A stretch of 64,000 nucleotides of DNA, taken from Bacteroidales bacterium (GTDB lineage: Bacteria > Bacteroidota > Bacteroidia > Bacteroidales > UBA932). This document shows, piece after piece, positions 7,790 through 16,145 of the stretch. Under the pieces are notes generated by a model that worked only from the letters and a program-made list of their open reading frames with translations, searched no databases and was not told where the DNA came from. The position numbers and the translations under genes are program-made. The DNA lies in the NCBI GenBank assembly GCA_016285455.1, contig JAEEQS010000001.1, forward strand, positions 62,001 through 126,000. The letters are read 5' to 3'. The stretch's first letter is position 1. Each line of letters begins with the position of its first letter.

Positions 7790-8464
7790 ATGCTGATAGT
7801 AATTGAAGGACTGGACGGTGCCGGAAAGAGCACCCAGGTCAAAATGCTCAAGGAATACATCGTTGAAAAAGGATATGATCTGGAATATCTCCATTTTCCG
7901 AGATATGAGGCTCCAGTTTACGGAGATTTGATAGGGGAGTTCCTGCGTGGAGGTTTCGGAGACCTTAATCAGGTTCATCCTAAGCTGGTAGCCCTTCTCT
8001 ATGCGCTTGACAGGCAAGATGCTGCAGCTGGGCTGAGGAATGCTCTTGAGGCAGGGAAGACAGTTCTTCTGGACAGGTATGTTTACTCCAACATTGCTTA
8101 TCAGTGCTCCAAAATTGTGGACCCTGAAGAAAGGGAGAAGCTTCGCAGCTGGATATTCTCTCTGGAGTATGAGTTCTACAAGATTCCTCGGCCTGACGTG
8201 AACATTTACCTGAACGTGCCGCTGGACTTCATTGCCTCCCGTCTGGCTTCTTCCCGCAGCCAGGACTCTGACCGCGACTATCTCAACGGGCAGAGAGACA
8301 TCCACGAAGAGAGGATCAGCTTCCAGGAAGGCGTGAGGAAGATGTATCTGGAAGAATGTGAAAGAGACGCTGATTTCCAGAAAGTTGAATGTATGGCAGA
8401 GGACGGCTCAATGCTTCCTCCGGATGAGATATTTGAAAGGATAAAGGAAAAACTCCCGCTTTGA
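7790..8464 (+). CDS. tmk: Thymidylate kinase
   Basis: A 224-aa P-loop kinase that phosphorylates dTMP to dTDP. The Walker A motif GLDGAGKST is at residues ~7-15, the DRY motif (LLDRYVYSN) near residue 97, and a LID-region segment rich in Arg and Asp (SSRSQDSDRDYL) near residue 155. The start at 7790 gives the usual N-terminus directly before MLIVIEG. The gene is divergent from folP and followed after 4 bp by the DoxX/MauE-like gene. Confidence 0.93.
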   Translation: MLIVIEGLDGAGKSTQVKMLKEYIVEKGYDLEYLHFPRYEAPVYGDLIGEFLRGGFGDLNQVHPKLVALLYALDRQDAAAGLRNALEAGKTVLLDRYVYSNIAYQCSKIVDPEEREKLRSWIFSLEYEFYKIPRPDVNIYLNVPLDFIASRLASSRSQDSDRDYLNGQRDIHEERISFQEGVRKMYLEECERDADFQKVECMAEDGSMLPPDEIFERIKEKLPL

Positions 8465-8468
8465 TTTG

Positions 8469-9833
8469 ATGAGATTTGTAAGGATTCTGGCCCGGTACAT
8501 TGTAGGAATCGTGTTTATTGTTTCCGGATTCCTCAAGGGAGTGGACCCTGTGGGCACTTCCCTGAAGGTGAAGGAGTACTTTCACGCGTTCCTGAATATG
8601 GATCCTGGACAATGGGCTTTGTGGATTGGCATAGCCCTCTGCGCCATGGAATTCCTTACGGGAGTCTGCATTCTCAAGGTCATTAAGTTCAGGTTCTTCT
8701 CTGGCCTGGCCCTTCTTATGTGCATCTTCTTTGCCGGCGTAACGTTCTATTCGGCTTATACGGGAAAAGTTTCCGACTGCGGATGCTTCGGCGATGTGAT
8801 TCATCTGGACCCGTGGCCTTCTTTCTACAAGAACCTGGTGCTTCTTGCTCTGACCATATTCCTTTATACTCAGAGACATAGGGCAAGGCCTATTGCCAAT
8901 AGCTTCTGGGAGTGGGCGTTCATGTTCGGCTATGCCGCTTTCATAGTGGGCGTTAGCCTGTATTCCATGCGCAACCTTCCGCCTGCAGACCTTTCAGACT
9001 TTAAGCCAGGAAGAGATCTTTTCAAAGGAGATTCCACCGCAATGGTAAAGTACAAGACGGAGATACTCTACTCCAAAGACGGAATCACCAAGAAGTTCAG
9101 CCTGAACCATCTTCCGGATTCCTCCTGGAAATATGTTGAAACCATTTCCACGGTAATCGAGGGCAGCGAGAGGATTGCCCACAAGATGCCGTTCCTTCTG
9201 AAAGATGCTACCGGTGAGGATGTTACAGAGTTTGTTCTCAAGACAGAACAGCCAATCATCTTCATATCCTTCTACGATGCCGACGGCATAACAGACGATG
9301 ACCTTGGCAAGCTCAAGAATCTCGGAGATTCCCTTAATTCGGCAGTGGCTTCTGATATCTTCGGGGCTTATTCTTCCGGCGCCAGGAATGCTGCGATTTA
9401 TGTTCTCAGTGCTTTGACACCAGAGGAAACTTTGGCTAGTCTCAAACCTATCGCTGATGCCGTTGAAAAACAAGACATTTCAGATATTTTTTCCTCTTCA
9501 CACGGAGAAAGGAACCTGCCGTTTAAGATTGTTTATGGAGACTTCAAGACCGTGATAACCTTCAACCGTTCCAACGGCGGCGCAACTTATGTCAACAAGG
9601 GAGTCATTGTAAAGAAATGGAGTGCCGCCCAATACTCCAACCAGAAAATCATCTCCGCAATAACCAAGAACCCATATCTGCTTACCAAAGGAAGCGAGCA
9701 TCAGTCAAGGCTCTTCCTGATAGTCTCGCTGGCTATAATCATTGGTATGGTGCTGATAATAAGATTTATCTCCAAAGCCCTCTACAAGACCGTCAAGGGA
9801 ACCGTTGATGTTCTGGAGGATATGGGCGAATAA
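8469..9833 (+). CDS. DoxX/MauE-like membrane protein (BT_3928-like family)
   Basis: A 454-aa protein. The first ~135 residues hold four hydrophobic helices like those of DoxX/MauE proteins (RYIVGIVFIVSGFLKGVDP at the start), with a CGCFGD motif at about residue 101 that recalls the cysteines of MauE/VKOR-like redox helpers. One more helix lies near residue 150. Residues ~170-410 are a soluble, probably periplasmic region, and a final helix is near residue 425. Similar proteins are common in Bacteroidales, with no proven function; a role in thiol redox is inferred. I placed the start at ATG 8469 rather than the TTG just upstream. Confidence 0.65.
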   Translation: MRFVRILARYIVGIVFIVSGFLKGVDPVGTSLKVKEYFHAFLNMDPGQWALWIGIALCAMEFLTGVCILKVIKFRFFSGLALLMCIFFAGVTFYSAYTGKVSDCGCFGDVIHLDPWPSFYKNLVLLALTIFLYTQRHRARPIANSFWEWAFMFGYAAFIVGVSLYSMRNLPPADLSDFKPGRDLFKGDSTAMVKYKTEILYSKDGITKKFSLNHLPDSSWKYVETISTVIEGSERIAHKMPFLLKDATGEDVTEFVLKTEQPIIFISFYDADGITDDDLGKLKNLGDSLNSAVASDIFGAYSSGARNAAIYVLSALTPEETLASLKPIADAVEKQDISDIFSSSHGERNLPFKIVYGDFKTVITFNRSNGGATYVNKGVIVKKWSAAQYSNQKIISAITKNPYLLTKGSEHQSRLFLIVSLAIIIGMVLIIRFISKALYKTVKGTVDVLEDMGE

Positions 9834-9835
9834 TA

Positions 9836-10750
9836 ATGCTTATGAAAAAGATTTTCGCATTGCTGGCGCTTCTGCTGTCAGTTTTATATTTAAGCTCTTG
9901 TTCCATTTCAAAAAAGGCTGCAATCAAAGCTTCCGATAATTATTGGGTCAGTGTTCATGACAACGATGATTTCGATGCCTTTGACAATATAAAAATTACT
10001 ATTGTCGCAAAGGGGCTGGTAAACTATCATCATCATTATCTATCTTTGTTTGGCGGTCCTCAGGACATTTCAATTCTTGAGATAGATCCCTCTGTCTACA
10101 AGTTCAAAGTGATGGCTCACGACGGTTTGAAAAGAACTTCCGAGACTGCATCCGAGGCCGGGGCCGTTGCAGCAATAAACGGAACTTTCTACGATATGAA
10201 AAAGGGTGGAAGCGTTTGTTACCTTCAGATAGACGGAATTGTTGCCGATACTACAAAGGGAAAAGATATGCGAGTCAGGGCAAACGGAGCTGTTGTCATC
10301 AAGAAGGGAAAGCTGTCCATAGAGCCTTGGAACCAGGACAAAGAGAAGGTATTCCGTTCAAAGCTTCAAAGGAATACATCTGTAATGGCAACAATGCCGC
10401 TACTGATAAAAGACGGCTATGCTGTGGAACTTATTGAATACAAAGGCTTTTCAGACAAGCGTCATCCTCGAAGCGTCGTCTTTGAGAAAGACGGAAAGAT
10501 ATGTCTTATGGTCATAGACGGCCGCAGCAAGGGCAATGCAGCGGGAATGACTCTGGAAGAAGTTCAACGATATCTGAGTCGTATGGGAGATGGTAAGGGC
10601 TGCACTTCGGCTGTCAATCTCGATGGGGGAGGTTCCTCCACCCTCTGGGAAAAAGATCTGGGAGTAGTGAACCATCCGTCTGACAACGGCAAGTTTGACA
10701 ATAAAGGAGAACGCCGCGTTGCCAACTCCATCGTCGTCCTCAAAAAATAG
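9836..10750 (+). CDS. Phosphodiester glycosidase (NAGPA-like) lipoprotein
   Basis: A 304-aa protein with a lipoprotein signal (hydrophobic run ending LSSC) and a phosphodiester glycosidase domain from about residue 55 to the end. Typical segments are AAINGTFYDMKKGG near residue 115, LMVIDGRSKGNAAGM near residue 223, and CTSAVNLDGGGSSTLW near residue 258. The family includes the mammalian uncovering enzyme that removes GlcNAc from phosphodiesters; bacterial members act on cell-wall or exopolysaccharide material. The substrate here is unknown. The start could be the ATG at 9836 or the one at 9842. It follows the DoxX-like gene by 2 bp and ends at a clear terminator, the right edge of the core block. 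Confidence 0.85.
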   Translation: MLMKKIFALLALLLSVLYLSSCSISKKAAIKASDNYWVSVHDNDDFDAFDNIKITIVAKGLVNYHHHYLSLFGGPQDISILEIDPSVYKFKVMAHDGLKRTSETASEAGAVAAINGTFYDMKKGGSVCYLQIDGIVADTTKGKDMRVRANGAVVIKKGKLSIEPWNQDKEKVFRSKLQRNTSVMATMPLLIKDGYAVELIEYKGFSDKRHPRSVVFEKDGKICLMVIDGRSKGNAAGMTLEEVQRYLSRMGDGKGCTSAVNLDGGGSSTLWEKDLGVVNHPSDNGKFDNKGERRVANSIVVLKK

Positions 10751-10790
10751 GCTGCCCCTTAAATTATTGAATATAAGCTCATTGGCAAAA

Positions 10791-10823
10791 GTCCTTCCGC
10801 TGTTTTTAGAGGAAGGGCTTTTT
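10791..10823 (+). terminator. Intrinsic terminator after the glycosidase gene
   Basis: An 8-bp stem (GTCCTTCC at 10791-10798 with GGAAGGGC at 10811-10818, one G-T pair) is followed by TTTTT. It ends the plus-strand operon of tmk and its two followers. Confidence 0.75.
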
Positions 10824-10863
10824 GTAAATCGCTGAGAATTAGCACTATAAAGGGTAGCCGTTT

Positions 10864-10928
10864 TTTGTTTCAAATAAAACGGTTATCTTTGAAACCAGGA
10901 AAGGATACTGGAATTAAGTCCAGTCCTT
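10864..10928 (+). promoter_or_regulatory. Promoter followed by a 5' hairpin
   Basis: A TTTG box (10864-10867) and TATCTTTG (10884-10891) are spaced by 16 bp, a little short. Transcription would begin near 10898, right at a hairpin: AAGG, two bulged bases, ACTGGA, a 6-nt loop, then TCCAGT and CCTT (10901-10928), followed by GTTTTC. The hairpin could be an attenuator or protect the 5' end of a transcript. A tiny ORF of 11 codons (10964-10999, MKGLLKQSSCS) follows. No recognisable larger gene is present before the IS4 element. Confidence 0.5.
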
Positions 10929-11218
10929 GTTTTCTAAGTATAAACTTTTAAAGAGGGGGCGACATGAAGGGCTTGCTTAAACAATCTTCTTGTTCTTAAA
11001 GTCTGGCACAAGGCAATAGTTCTTTAATAACGATTTTAACCTCTATTGTATAGATTTACAATAGTTTAACAATGCTTGATTCTTATCACGCAAGTGGTTT
11101 TGTCGTAGCTATTAAAGATAAGAATTAACGAATCCATAAGATAACATAGATTCTTCTTTGGTTAAATTTGCATACTTGATGTGGGTTGGCGAATTAATGA
11201 CGATAGAATAATCAATAT
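10929..11218. other. Non-coding stretch with inverted repeats before the IS4 element
   Basis: No convincing gene lies here. It holds the 11-codon ORF at 10964-10999, a perfect 8-bp inverted repeat CTATTGTA/TACAATAG at 11043-11064, and a 9-bp inverted repeat ATTCTTATC/GATAAGAAT with arms at 11079-11087 and 11117-11125. These could be protein-binding sites or structured RNA. The stretch is AT-rich like the island to its right and may be the original leader of the HEPN-ATPase operon. Confidence 0.45.
11210..11218 (+). repeat. Left copy of a 9-bp direct repeat flanking the IS4 element
   Basis: AATCAATAT occurs here and again at 12541-12549, on either side of the IS4-family element. A 9-bp target duplication is within the usual range for this family. 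Confidence 0.5.
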
Positions 11219-12540
11219 CACTATTGTCCGGGGACATAATCTCCAATAAGGGTTTAACTGTTTAACTTCAATAATTTACAGGGCTCAGAAAATTTTTTGA
11301 TTAGAACTTCGGTAATTTTGCGGTAGGCATCAAGACGCCATCCGCAAGTCATGAATATAGGAAAAACAATCTTCGCACAGATTATGTCTCTCTTCAACGA
11401 ATATAAGTTCCAGAAGTGTGTCGACCGCTACAAAGGCGACCGTCACGCCATCAAGTTCAGTTGCCGTGACCAGTTTATGCTTATGATCTTTGCTCAGTTT
11501 ACCGACCGATCTGGTCTGAGAGATATTGAGACGACACTTAACCTCTGTGGAGACCTCTACAGGTCCGGTATCAAGGTGATGCCCAAATCTACGCTTGTCG
11601 AGGCCAACGAGAAGAAGGATTGGAGGATATACCAAGACTTTGCGATGACTCTTGTTAAAGAAGCCACGGAGCTTTACAAGGATGAAACGCTGCGAATAGG
11701 TCTTGAGGAGATGATATATTCTTTCGACAGCAGCACCATAGAGCTGTGTCTGAAGTTGTGCCCCTGGGCGGAGTTCCACCATGGCAGAGGAGCAATCAAG
11801 ATGCATACGCTGATAAAACTGCGAGGCTCGATTCCAGCCTTTGTCCTGCTTGCTCCAGGCAAAGTCCCTGATGTAAAAGTGATGGACAAGATTCCCGTTG
11901 AAAGGGGTTCCTTCTACTTGCTGGACAAGGGATATGTTGCCCTTGAGAAGCTTCATAAGTACTTCCATCTGGAAGGAGCTTATTTCATGACCCGTGCCAA
12001 AGACAACATGGCCTATGAGGTCATTGAGTCCAGGCCTGTAAATAATGGTTCCGGAGTTCTCTCTGATGAGACCATCCGCCTTAATGGATATTACTCGATC
12101 CGGAAATATCCCGACACTCTCAGACTTGTTGTATACGAGGATCTTGAGTCTGGGACAAACTATCGTTTCCTGACCAACAATTTCTCGATTGAAGATCCGC
12201 TGACCATTGCGGAACAGTACCGTGAACGCTGGCAGATTGAACTTTTCTTCAAATGGATCAAGCAACATCTGCACATCAAGACTTTTTACGGAACGACTCT
12301 GAATGCCGTCTACACGCAAATCTGGATAGCCGTTTGCGACTACCTGCTGTTCATCATTGCGAAGAAGCGTTATGGTCTGGTTCCAAGTCTTCATTCTATC
12401 TCAAATTCAATCGGACAAGTCTTCTTTAAAAGAGACAACTTCCGTGATATGTATAATTGACCGTCATTTTCTGTTAATGTTCCGGAGACAGGGACTATCA
12501 GGCAACTTAAGCTATGGTAAAATATCTCCGGACGGCAATA
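11219..12540 (+). mobile_element. IS4-family insertion sequence
   Basis: The element is about 1.32 kb, bounded by the AATCAATAT direct repeats, with one transposase gene. Near the ends are imperfect inverted repeats: GTCCGGGGACAT at 11226-11237 and, on the opposite strand, GTCCGGAGATAT ending at 12533. The outermost 7 bp match poorly, so the exact ends may be a few bases off. Insertion separated the promoter and structured DNA at 10.9-11.2 kb from the HEPN-ATPase genes that begin 100 bp to the right. Confidence 0.65.
11351..12460 (+). CDS. IS4-family transposase
   Basis: A 369-aa transposase, apparently intact. The N-terminal ~75 residues resemble the DUF4372 domain found in Bacteroidota IS4 transposases (SRDQFMLMIFAQFTDRSGLRDIE). 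The DDE core follows: first Asp in YSFDSSTIEL near residue 126, second Asp in YLLDKGYV near residue 197, and the YREREQ-type region (EQYRERWQIELFFKWIKQ), which supplies the catalytic Glu near residue 300. It cuts and pastes the element. The start ATG follows a leader of about 130 bp inside the IS. Confidence 0.92.
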   Translation: MNIGKTIFAQIMSLFNEYKFQKCVDRYKGDRHAIKFSCRDQFMLMIFAQFTDRSGLRDIETTLNLCGDLYRSGIKVMPKSTLVEANEKKDWRIYQDFAMTLVKEATELYKDETLRIGLEEMIYSFDSSTIELCLKLCPWAEFHHGRGAIKMHTLIKLRGSIPAFVLLAPGKVPDVKVMDKIPVERGSFYLLDKGYVALEKLHKYFHLEGAYFMTRAKDNMAYEVIESRPVNNGSGVLSDETIRLNGYYSIRKYPDTLRLVVYEDLESGTNYRFLTNNFSIEDPLTIAEQYRERWQIELFFKWIKQHLHIKTFYGTTLNAVYTQIWIAVCDYLLFIIAKKRYGLVPSLHSISNSIGQVFFKRDNFRDMYN

Positions 12541-12549
12541 AATCAATAT
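12541..12549 (+). repeat. Right copy of the 9-bp direct repeat flanking the IS4 element
   Basis: Second AATCAATAT; see the copy at 11210-11218. The following bases are a run of A residues. Confidence 0.5.
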
Positions 12550-12575
12550 AAAAATAAAAAAAAATTGTGTAAGTG

Positions 12576-12593
12576 AAGATAAAATATTATCTT
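12576..12593. promoter_or_regulatory. Perfect inverted repeat upstream of the HEPN-ATPase operon
   Basis: AAGATAA and TTATCTT are separated by 4 bp, ending 46 bp before the ATG at 12640. The place and symmetry suit an operator or a small hairpin. There is no gene for an obvious repressor next to it, so its role is open. Confidence 0.35.
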
Positions 12594-12639
12594 GTGAAAA
12601 CAAAATATGGTTTGTTGATTCGAACAGTTGGAATTGTTA

Positions 12640-13119
12640 ATGGATTATACACAGTTTAGAAATGCAGCATATCGCCATCTTGTTTCATGTAAGCAATTGT
12701 TGAAAGATGCAAATGATTCAAAGACAAGGAAAGATATAAAAGACAGGCTATGCCTTGAGATATATTATTTAGGCGGATACATTTTAGAGGCTATGTTGAG
12801 TTATGCCGTATGTTCTTCGATGAATATTATTGGTGATGTATATCAGAGTAAACCATTCAAAGAAGATGCAAAACGTTTTAAGGTGCATAACCTAAACCAA
12901 AAATATAGTTATGCATTACAGAAAGGATGTAATGGGCTGAGAAATATTTGTTTCTTCCAAAAGAAGCATCCTAATGCTATTATACAGAATTTATTTTCTG
13001 ATTGGCAAGTGAAATACAGGTATGAGAATAGAGCAAATCTATCGCCTGACATCCTTTCAACATACATTGGTTCCATAGAAGGTGTTTATCAAACAATCCT
13101 TAAATATTACACAAGATGA
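12640..13119 (+). CDS. HEPN-like small helical protein, first gene of a putative defence module
   Basis: A 159-aa, mostly helical, basic protein. The pattern of a helix with YYLGGYILEAMLSYAV (residues ~42-57), then KVHNLNQKYS around His83, then a later aromatic-rich stretch ending in IEGVYQTILKYY, resembles HEPN-fold proteins. A canonical RNase motif (R-x4-6-H) is not clear: the nearest Arg is at 79, giving R-x3-H. It might therefore be a non-catalytic or divergent HEPN. The start was set at ATG 12640; a TTG 12 bp upstream is less likely. Its stop overlaps the next start by 4 bp (ATGA), so the two proteins are almost certainly co-translated. Base content is clearly AT-rich. Confidence 0.55.
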   Translation: MDYTQFRNAAYRHLVSCKQLLKDANDSKTRKDIKDRLCLEIYYLGGYILEAMLSYAVCSSMNIIGDVYQSKPFKEDAKRFKVHNLNQKYSYALQKGCNGLRNICFFQKKHPNAIIQNLFSDWQVKYRYENRANLSPDILSTYIGSIEGVYQTILKYYTR

Positions 13120-15914
13120 TCAAAATTTATAATACAATATCACAATTAGAGAAATCTATCAAGAAACTTGAATTAAAAGGGATATGCACAAACTATAAGT
13201 TGGTTCTTGATGCTAATAACAGGTTGACTACCTATATAAAGCCTTCAATAGGTGAACGGGAGTTGAAGTCACTTCAGAAAGAATATCCTTTGTCTGTATT
13301 CATCAACATTGATGATGATTCGTATGATTTTATGTTTGAGGATGGGAATGGTGTAGATATTGAAACTTCACGTATTCATCTTTCCAATTTACTTTTGGAC
13401 AGTGTTTCTAAAATACCGAACCGAATTCCTGTTGTAACTTTTTATAGCTATAAGGGTGGTGTTGGACGTTCTACAACACTTGCTTCATATGCTTCACATT
13501 TTGCTATTAAAAAGAATAAGAAGGTGGTCATTTTTGACTGTGATTTTGAGGCTCCTGGCTTCACAAATTTCTTTTTGGAAGATCCAGACAACATTTATTA
13601 TAAGAATGGGCTTGTTGAGTTCTTCATGGATTCGGCAGAAGGGAACGAAGACAGTTTGTCAACCTATTACTGGGAGGCGTCCAAAAAATTCTCTGGTCAA
13701 GGTTCTGTGTATGTTTTCCCCTCAGGGAATTTAAGTACAGAGATTATAGACAACAAATCAGACGTTACTCACCTTAAACATTATTTGAATGGATTAAGCC
13801 GTTTGGACATATTTAACCAGGATTCGCTTGTTGAACGCTTTCAGTATCTTATTTCAAAGATTGAGAATGAGATTACACCTGACGTCATTTTGATAGATTC
13901 GCGTACTGGCTTTAATGATATTTTCGGCATATCTGCATTTCGCCTCTCTGATATAGTGGTTGGATTTTTTGGTATTGATGCACAAACAAAGCCAGGTATG
14001 ACATTTTTCCTTGAAGCTCTTAATAAAGAAAAGGCTCCAAGAATCATACTTGCAAATTCGATAATTCCAAGTTTTGCAAAATCTAAACTATTCGCTTGTT
14101 TTAAAGATTATGCAGAAGAGGTGGTCAGAGGTTTGCAATCTGAAGAAGACGAAGAAAAAAATGGAGCATACGAGATTAAACCATTCGCCATTGGTTACAA
14201 CGATGTGTTGAAAAATATAGGTTTGCCTACTTCAAGTTATGAAGACTATATTTCACTCATAGAAAATAATGAATTTGCAGATTATTCAAATCTTTTTAAT
14301 TATATTGATGAATCAATTGATGATTTAAAAATAAATAATAAGACAGAAAGTATAAATTATTCTGTTATGGATGCTGATAAAGTTCGAATGACAGAAGAAC
14401 CGAAAAGCAATATTTATCGGTTAAAGAAAAAACTTTTAAGTAATATAGCAGATAACCTTCCAGACTTGTATGCAGAGTCTATCACGGACTATGAAGAAGA
14501 GTTTACATCAAATCGTTACTTCTACAGGAAATGCATGGAGGATTTGTTTAATATTGACAAGTTCCTTGTACTGGGAAATAAAGGAACAGGAAAGACCTAC
14601 ATTTATCGTTCTCTTGCAAATCTGCATATCGTTGAAGAACTGAGAAAAAGGGCTAATAAAGAAGACTATGTATATGAGTTCATACCCATCATAAACTCGG
14701 AACATCATTTTAACACTCAGTTACTCGATAACCAAATAGGTGATTTTCCTCTGGATCTATTCTTTGAACGATTCTGGAAAGTGTATATATGGAATGTGCT
14801 TATGGACACTCAGAATAGTTTTGTTACACCTTCTTTGGATACATTTGAGATAAATGAGGACACTATTACGGCAAAGAAGTTTGTTTCATATATAAAGAAT
14901 GACGAAACAATAATTAAAATAGAAAACGACCTGAACAAACTTGATCTTTCCACAAAAGCACTTGCAAATGGAAGAAAAAAGATTATTTTTATATTTGATG
15001 AGTTGGACAGTGTTGTAAAGCCATATCTTTGGACAGAGCGAATAAGCCCGCTTATCAACTATTGTCGTAGGTTACAATATGCAAGTATTTCACCAAAACT
15101 TTTTTTGAGAAGCGACCTTTTTAAGCGTACATCCAATATCAACAACAGGAATGAACTGAACAATAGAACTATAAACATTGAGTGGGAGAAGGATGAACTA
15201 TTTGCTTATTTCTTCAAATTCATTTTATCACATTCAAAAGATGAATTTTTCAAATTAATGAAACTCTATGAGTTCTACCCCAACTTTTATATAAATAAAA
15301 CAATTAGTATTTTAGAAAAGAACGGCAATCAGCCATTGGTTGACGAGTACTCTCTACGCCATATGTGTGCAACATTCTTCGGCAAATATGCTGATAGTAA
15401 TAATTCTAACAGATATGGTGAATGTTACGATTGGTTCTTCAATAATCTGAAGAATGCAGATGATACTATAAGCCTTAGACCATTTATTGATTTGATAAGG
15501 TATGCGGTAGAAGATGCTAAGGACGATATTACAGAAAAGCCGATACTCCCTGCTACTTATTTCACAAACAGCAGAGTTCGGGTAAGGGCGGTAGAAAGAC
15601 ATTTTGAGGATTTGTCTCAAGAGAAAGGTAATACAGATCTAAAAATTATCTTTGAATATATTCGTGATAAGGCTGATAGAAAGTTTAAAAAAGACAGATT
15701 GACAATTGAAAAATTCGATGCTATGGCAAACAATATTATTCAACAAGGCAAGTTGACTGATGTTGAAGACACAGATGCGATGTTGAGTTTACTTTTAGTT
15801 AATGGTATAGTCAGAGAGCAATACATCCGTTTCTTTTATGGAGCGCAGAAATGTGTGCAGTTTGCTTTGTTGTATAAATATTATTTGGGATTGGGATCTA
15901 GGCAGCGTAAGTGA
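13116..15914 (+). CDS. Dual P-loop ATPase: KGGVGR ParA-like domain plus STAND/Sll1717-like domain
   Basis: A 932-aa cytoplasmic protein of two ATPase parts. After ~105 residues of a variable N-terminus comes a deviant Walker A, YKGGVGRST (112-120), as in KGGVGR-variant ParA/MinD-like ATPases, with FDCDFEAPG at 140-148 and a Walker B-like VILIDSRTG near 255-263. A second ATPase begins near 480: GNKGTGKT at 487-494 and Walker B FIFDELD ending at 631, then an LRSDLF segment. This half resembles the P-loop ATPase family named after Sll1717. Such NTPases are common in anti-phage and other conflict systems. The pairing with a HEPN-like protein in an operon supports that role, but no named system was recognised. 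AT-rich, likely transferred. Confidence 0.75.
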   Translation: MIKIYNTISQLEKSIKKLELKGICTNYKLVLDANNRLTTYIKPSIGERELKSLQKEYPLSVFINIDDDSYDFMFEDGNGVDIETSRIHLSNLLLDSVSKIPNRIPVVTFYSYKGGVGRSTTLASYASHFAIKKNKKVVIFDCDFEAPGFTNFFLEDPDNIYYKNGLVEFFMDSAEGNEDSLSTYYWEASKKFSGQGSVYVFPSGNLSTEIIDNKSDVTHLKHYLNGLSRLDIFNQDSLVERFQYLISKIENEITPDVILIDSRTGFNDIFGISAFRLSDIVVGFFGIDAQTKPGMTFFLEALNKEKAPRIILANSIIPSFAKSKLFACFKDYAEEVVRGLQSEEDEEKNGAYEIKPFAIGYNDVLKNIGLPTSSYEDYISLIENNEFADYSNLFNYIDESIDDLKINNKTESINYSVMDADKVRMTEEPKSNIYRLKKKLLSNIADNLPDLYAESITDYEEEFTSNRYFYRKCMEDLFNIDKFLVLGNKGTGKTYIYRSLANLHIVEELRKRANKEDYVYEFIPIINSEHHFNTQLLDNQIGDFPLDLFFERFWKVYIWNVLMDTQNSFVTPSLDTFEINEDTITAKKFVSYIKNDETIIKIENDLNKLDLSTKALANGRKKIIFIFDELDSVVKPYLWTERISPLINYCRRLQYASISPKLFLRSDLFKRTSNINNRNELNNRTINIEWEKDELFAYFFKFILSHSKDEFFKLMKLYEFYPNFYINKTISILEKNGNQPLVDEYSLRHMCATFFGKYADSNNSNRYGECYDWFFNNLKNADDTISLRPFIDLIRYAVEDAKDDITEKPILPATYFTNSRVRVRAVERHFEDLSQEKGNTDLKIIFEYIRDKADRKFKKDRLTIEKFDAMANNIIQQGKLTDVEDTDAMLSLLLVNGIVREQYIRFFYGAQKCVQFALLYKYYLGLGSRQRK

Positions 15915-15947
15915 TGTTTTAAGCAAGCCTATAAGGCAAATGGTTGA

Positions 15948-16145
15948 GATATCTTCAAAGATAAGAAGATAGTGGCACCATTGAGAAACTGGCAGAAGAC
16001 GGCGGGTATTCATATAGCATATCACATTCACATGACATGTTCCACTTTGGTTGTGTTAAAAAAGTATTCTAAGTCTATTTGGGATACTATCAAGGGGATA
16101 AGGATAGTGCCTAGAAATACGGGGGTAACCTACATGGACCTCTAA
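15948..16145 (+). pseudogene. Decayed C-terminal fragment of a tyrosine recombinase (integrase)
   Basis: Sixty-five open codons end in TAA at 16145. The translation contains APLRNWQKTAGIHIAYH followed by a degraded HxxR-like region and, near the end, NTGVTYMDL. This order matches the 3' end of Bacteroidota tyrosine recombinases, where LRxWxxxAGIxxxxTFHxxRHTFAT is followed by the TTQIYAKV-type catalytic Tyr segment. The catalytic Arg is lost and the reading frame is closed upstream by TGA at 15945, so it is not functional. It suggests the HEPN-ATPase module arrived with an integrating element. Confidence 0.5.

Noticed and set aside
11330-12394. A long minus-strand frame inside the IS4 element
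   Set aside because: It is antisense to the intact transposase with DDE motifs and has no recognisable motif.
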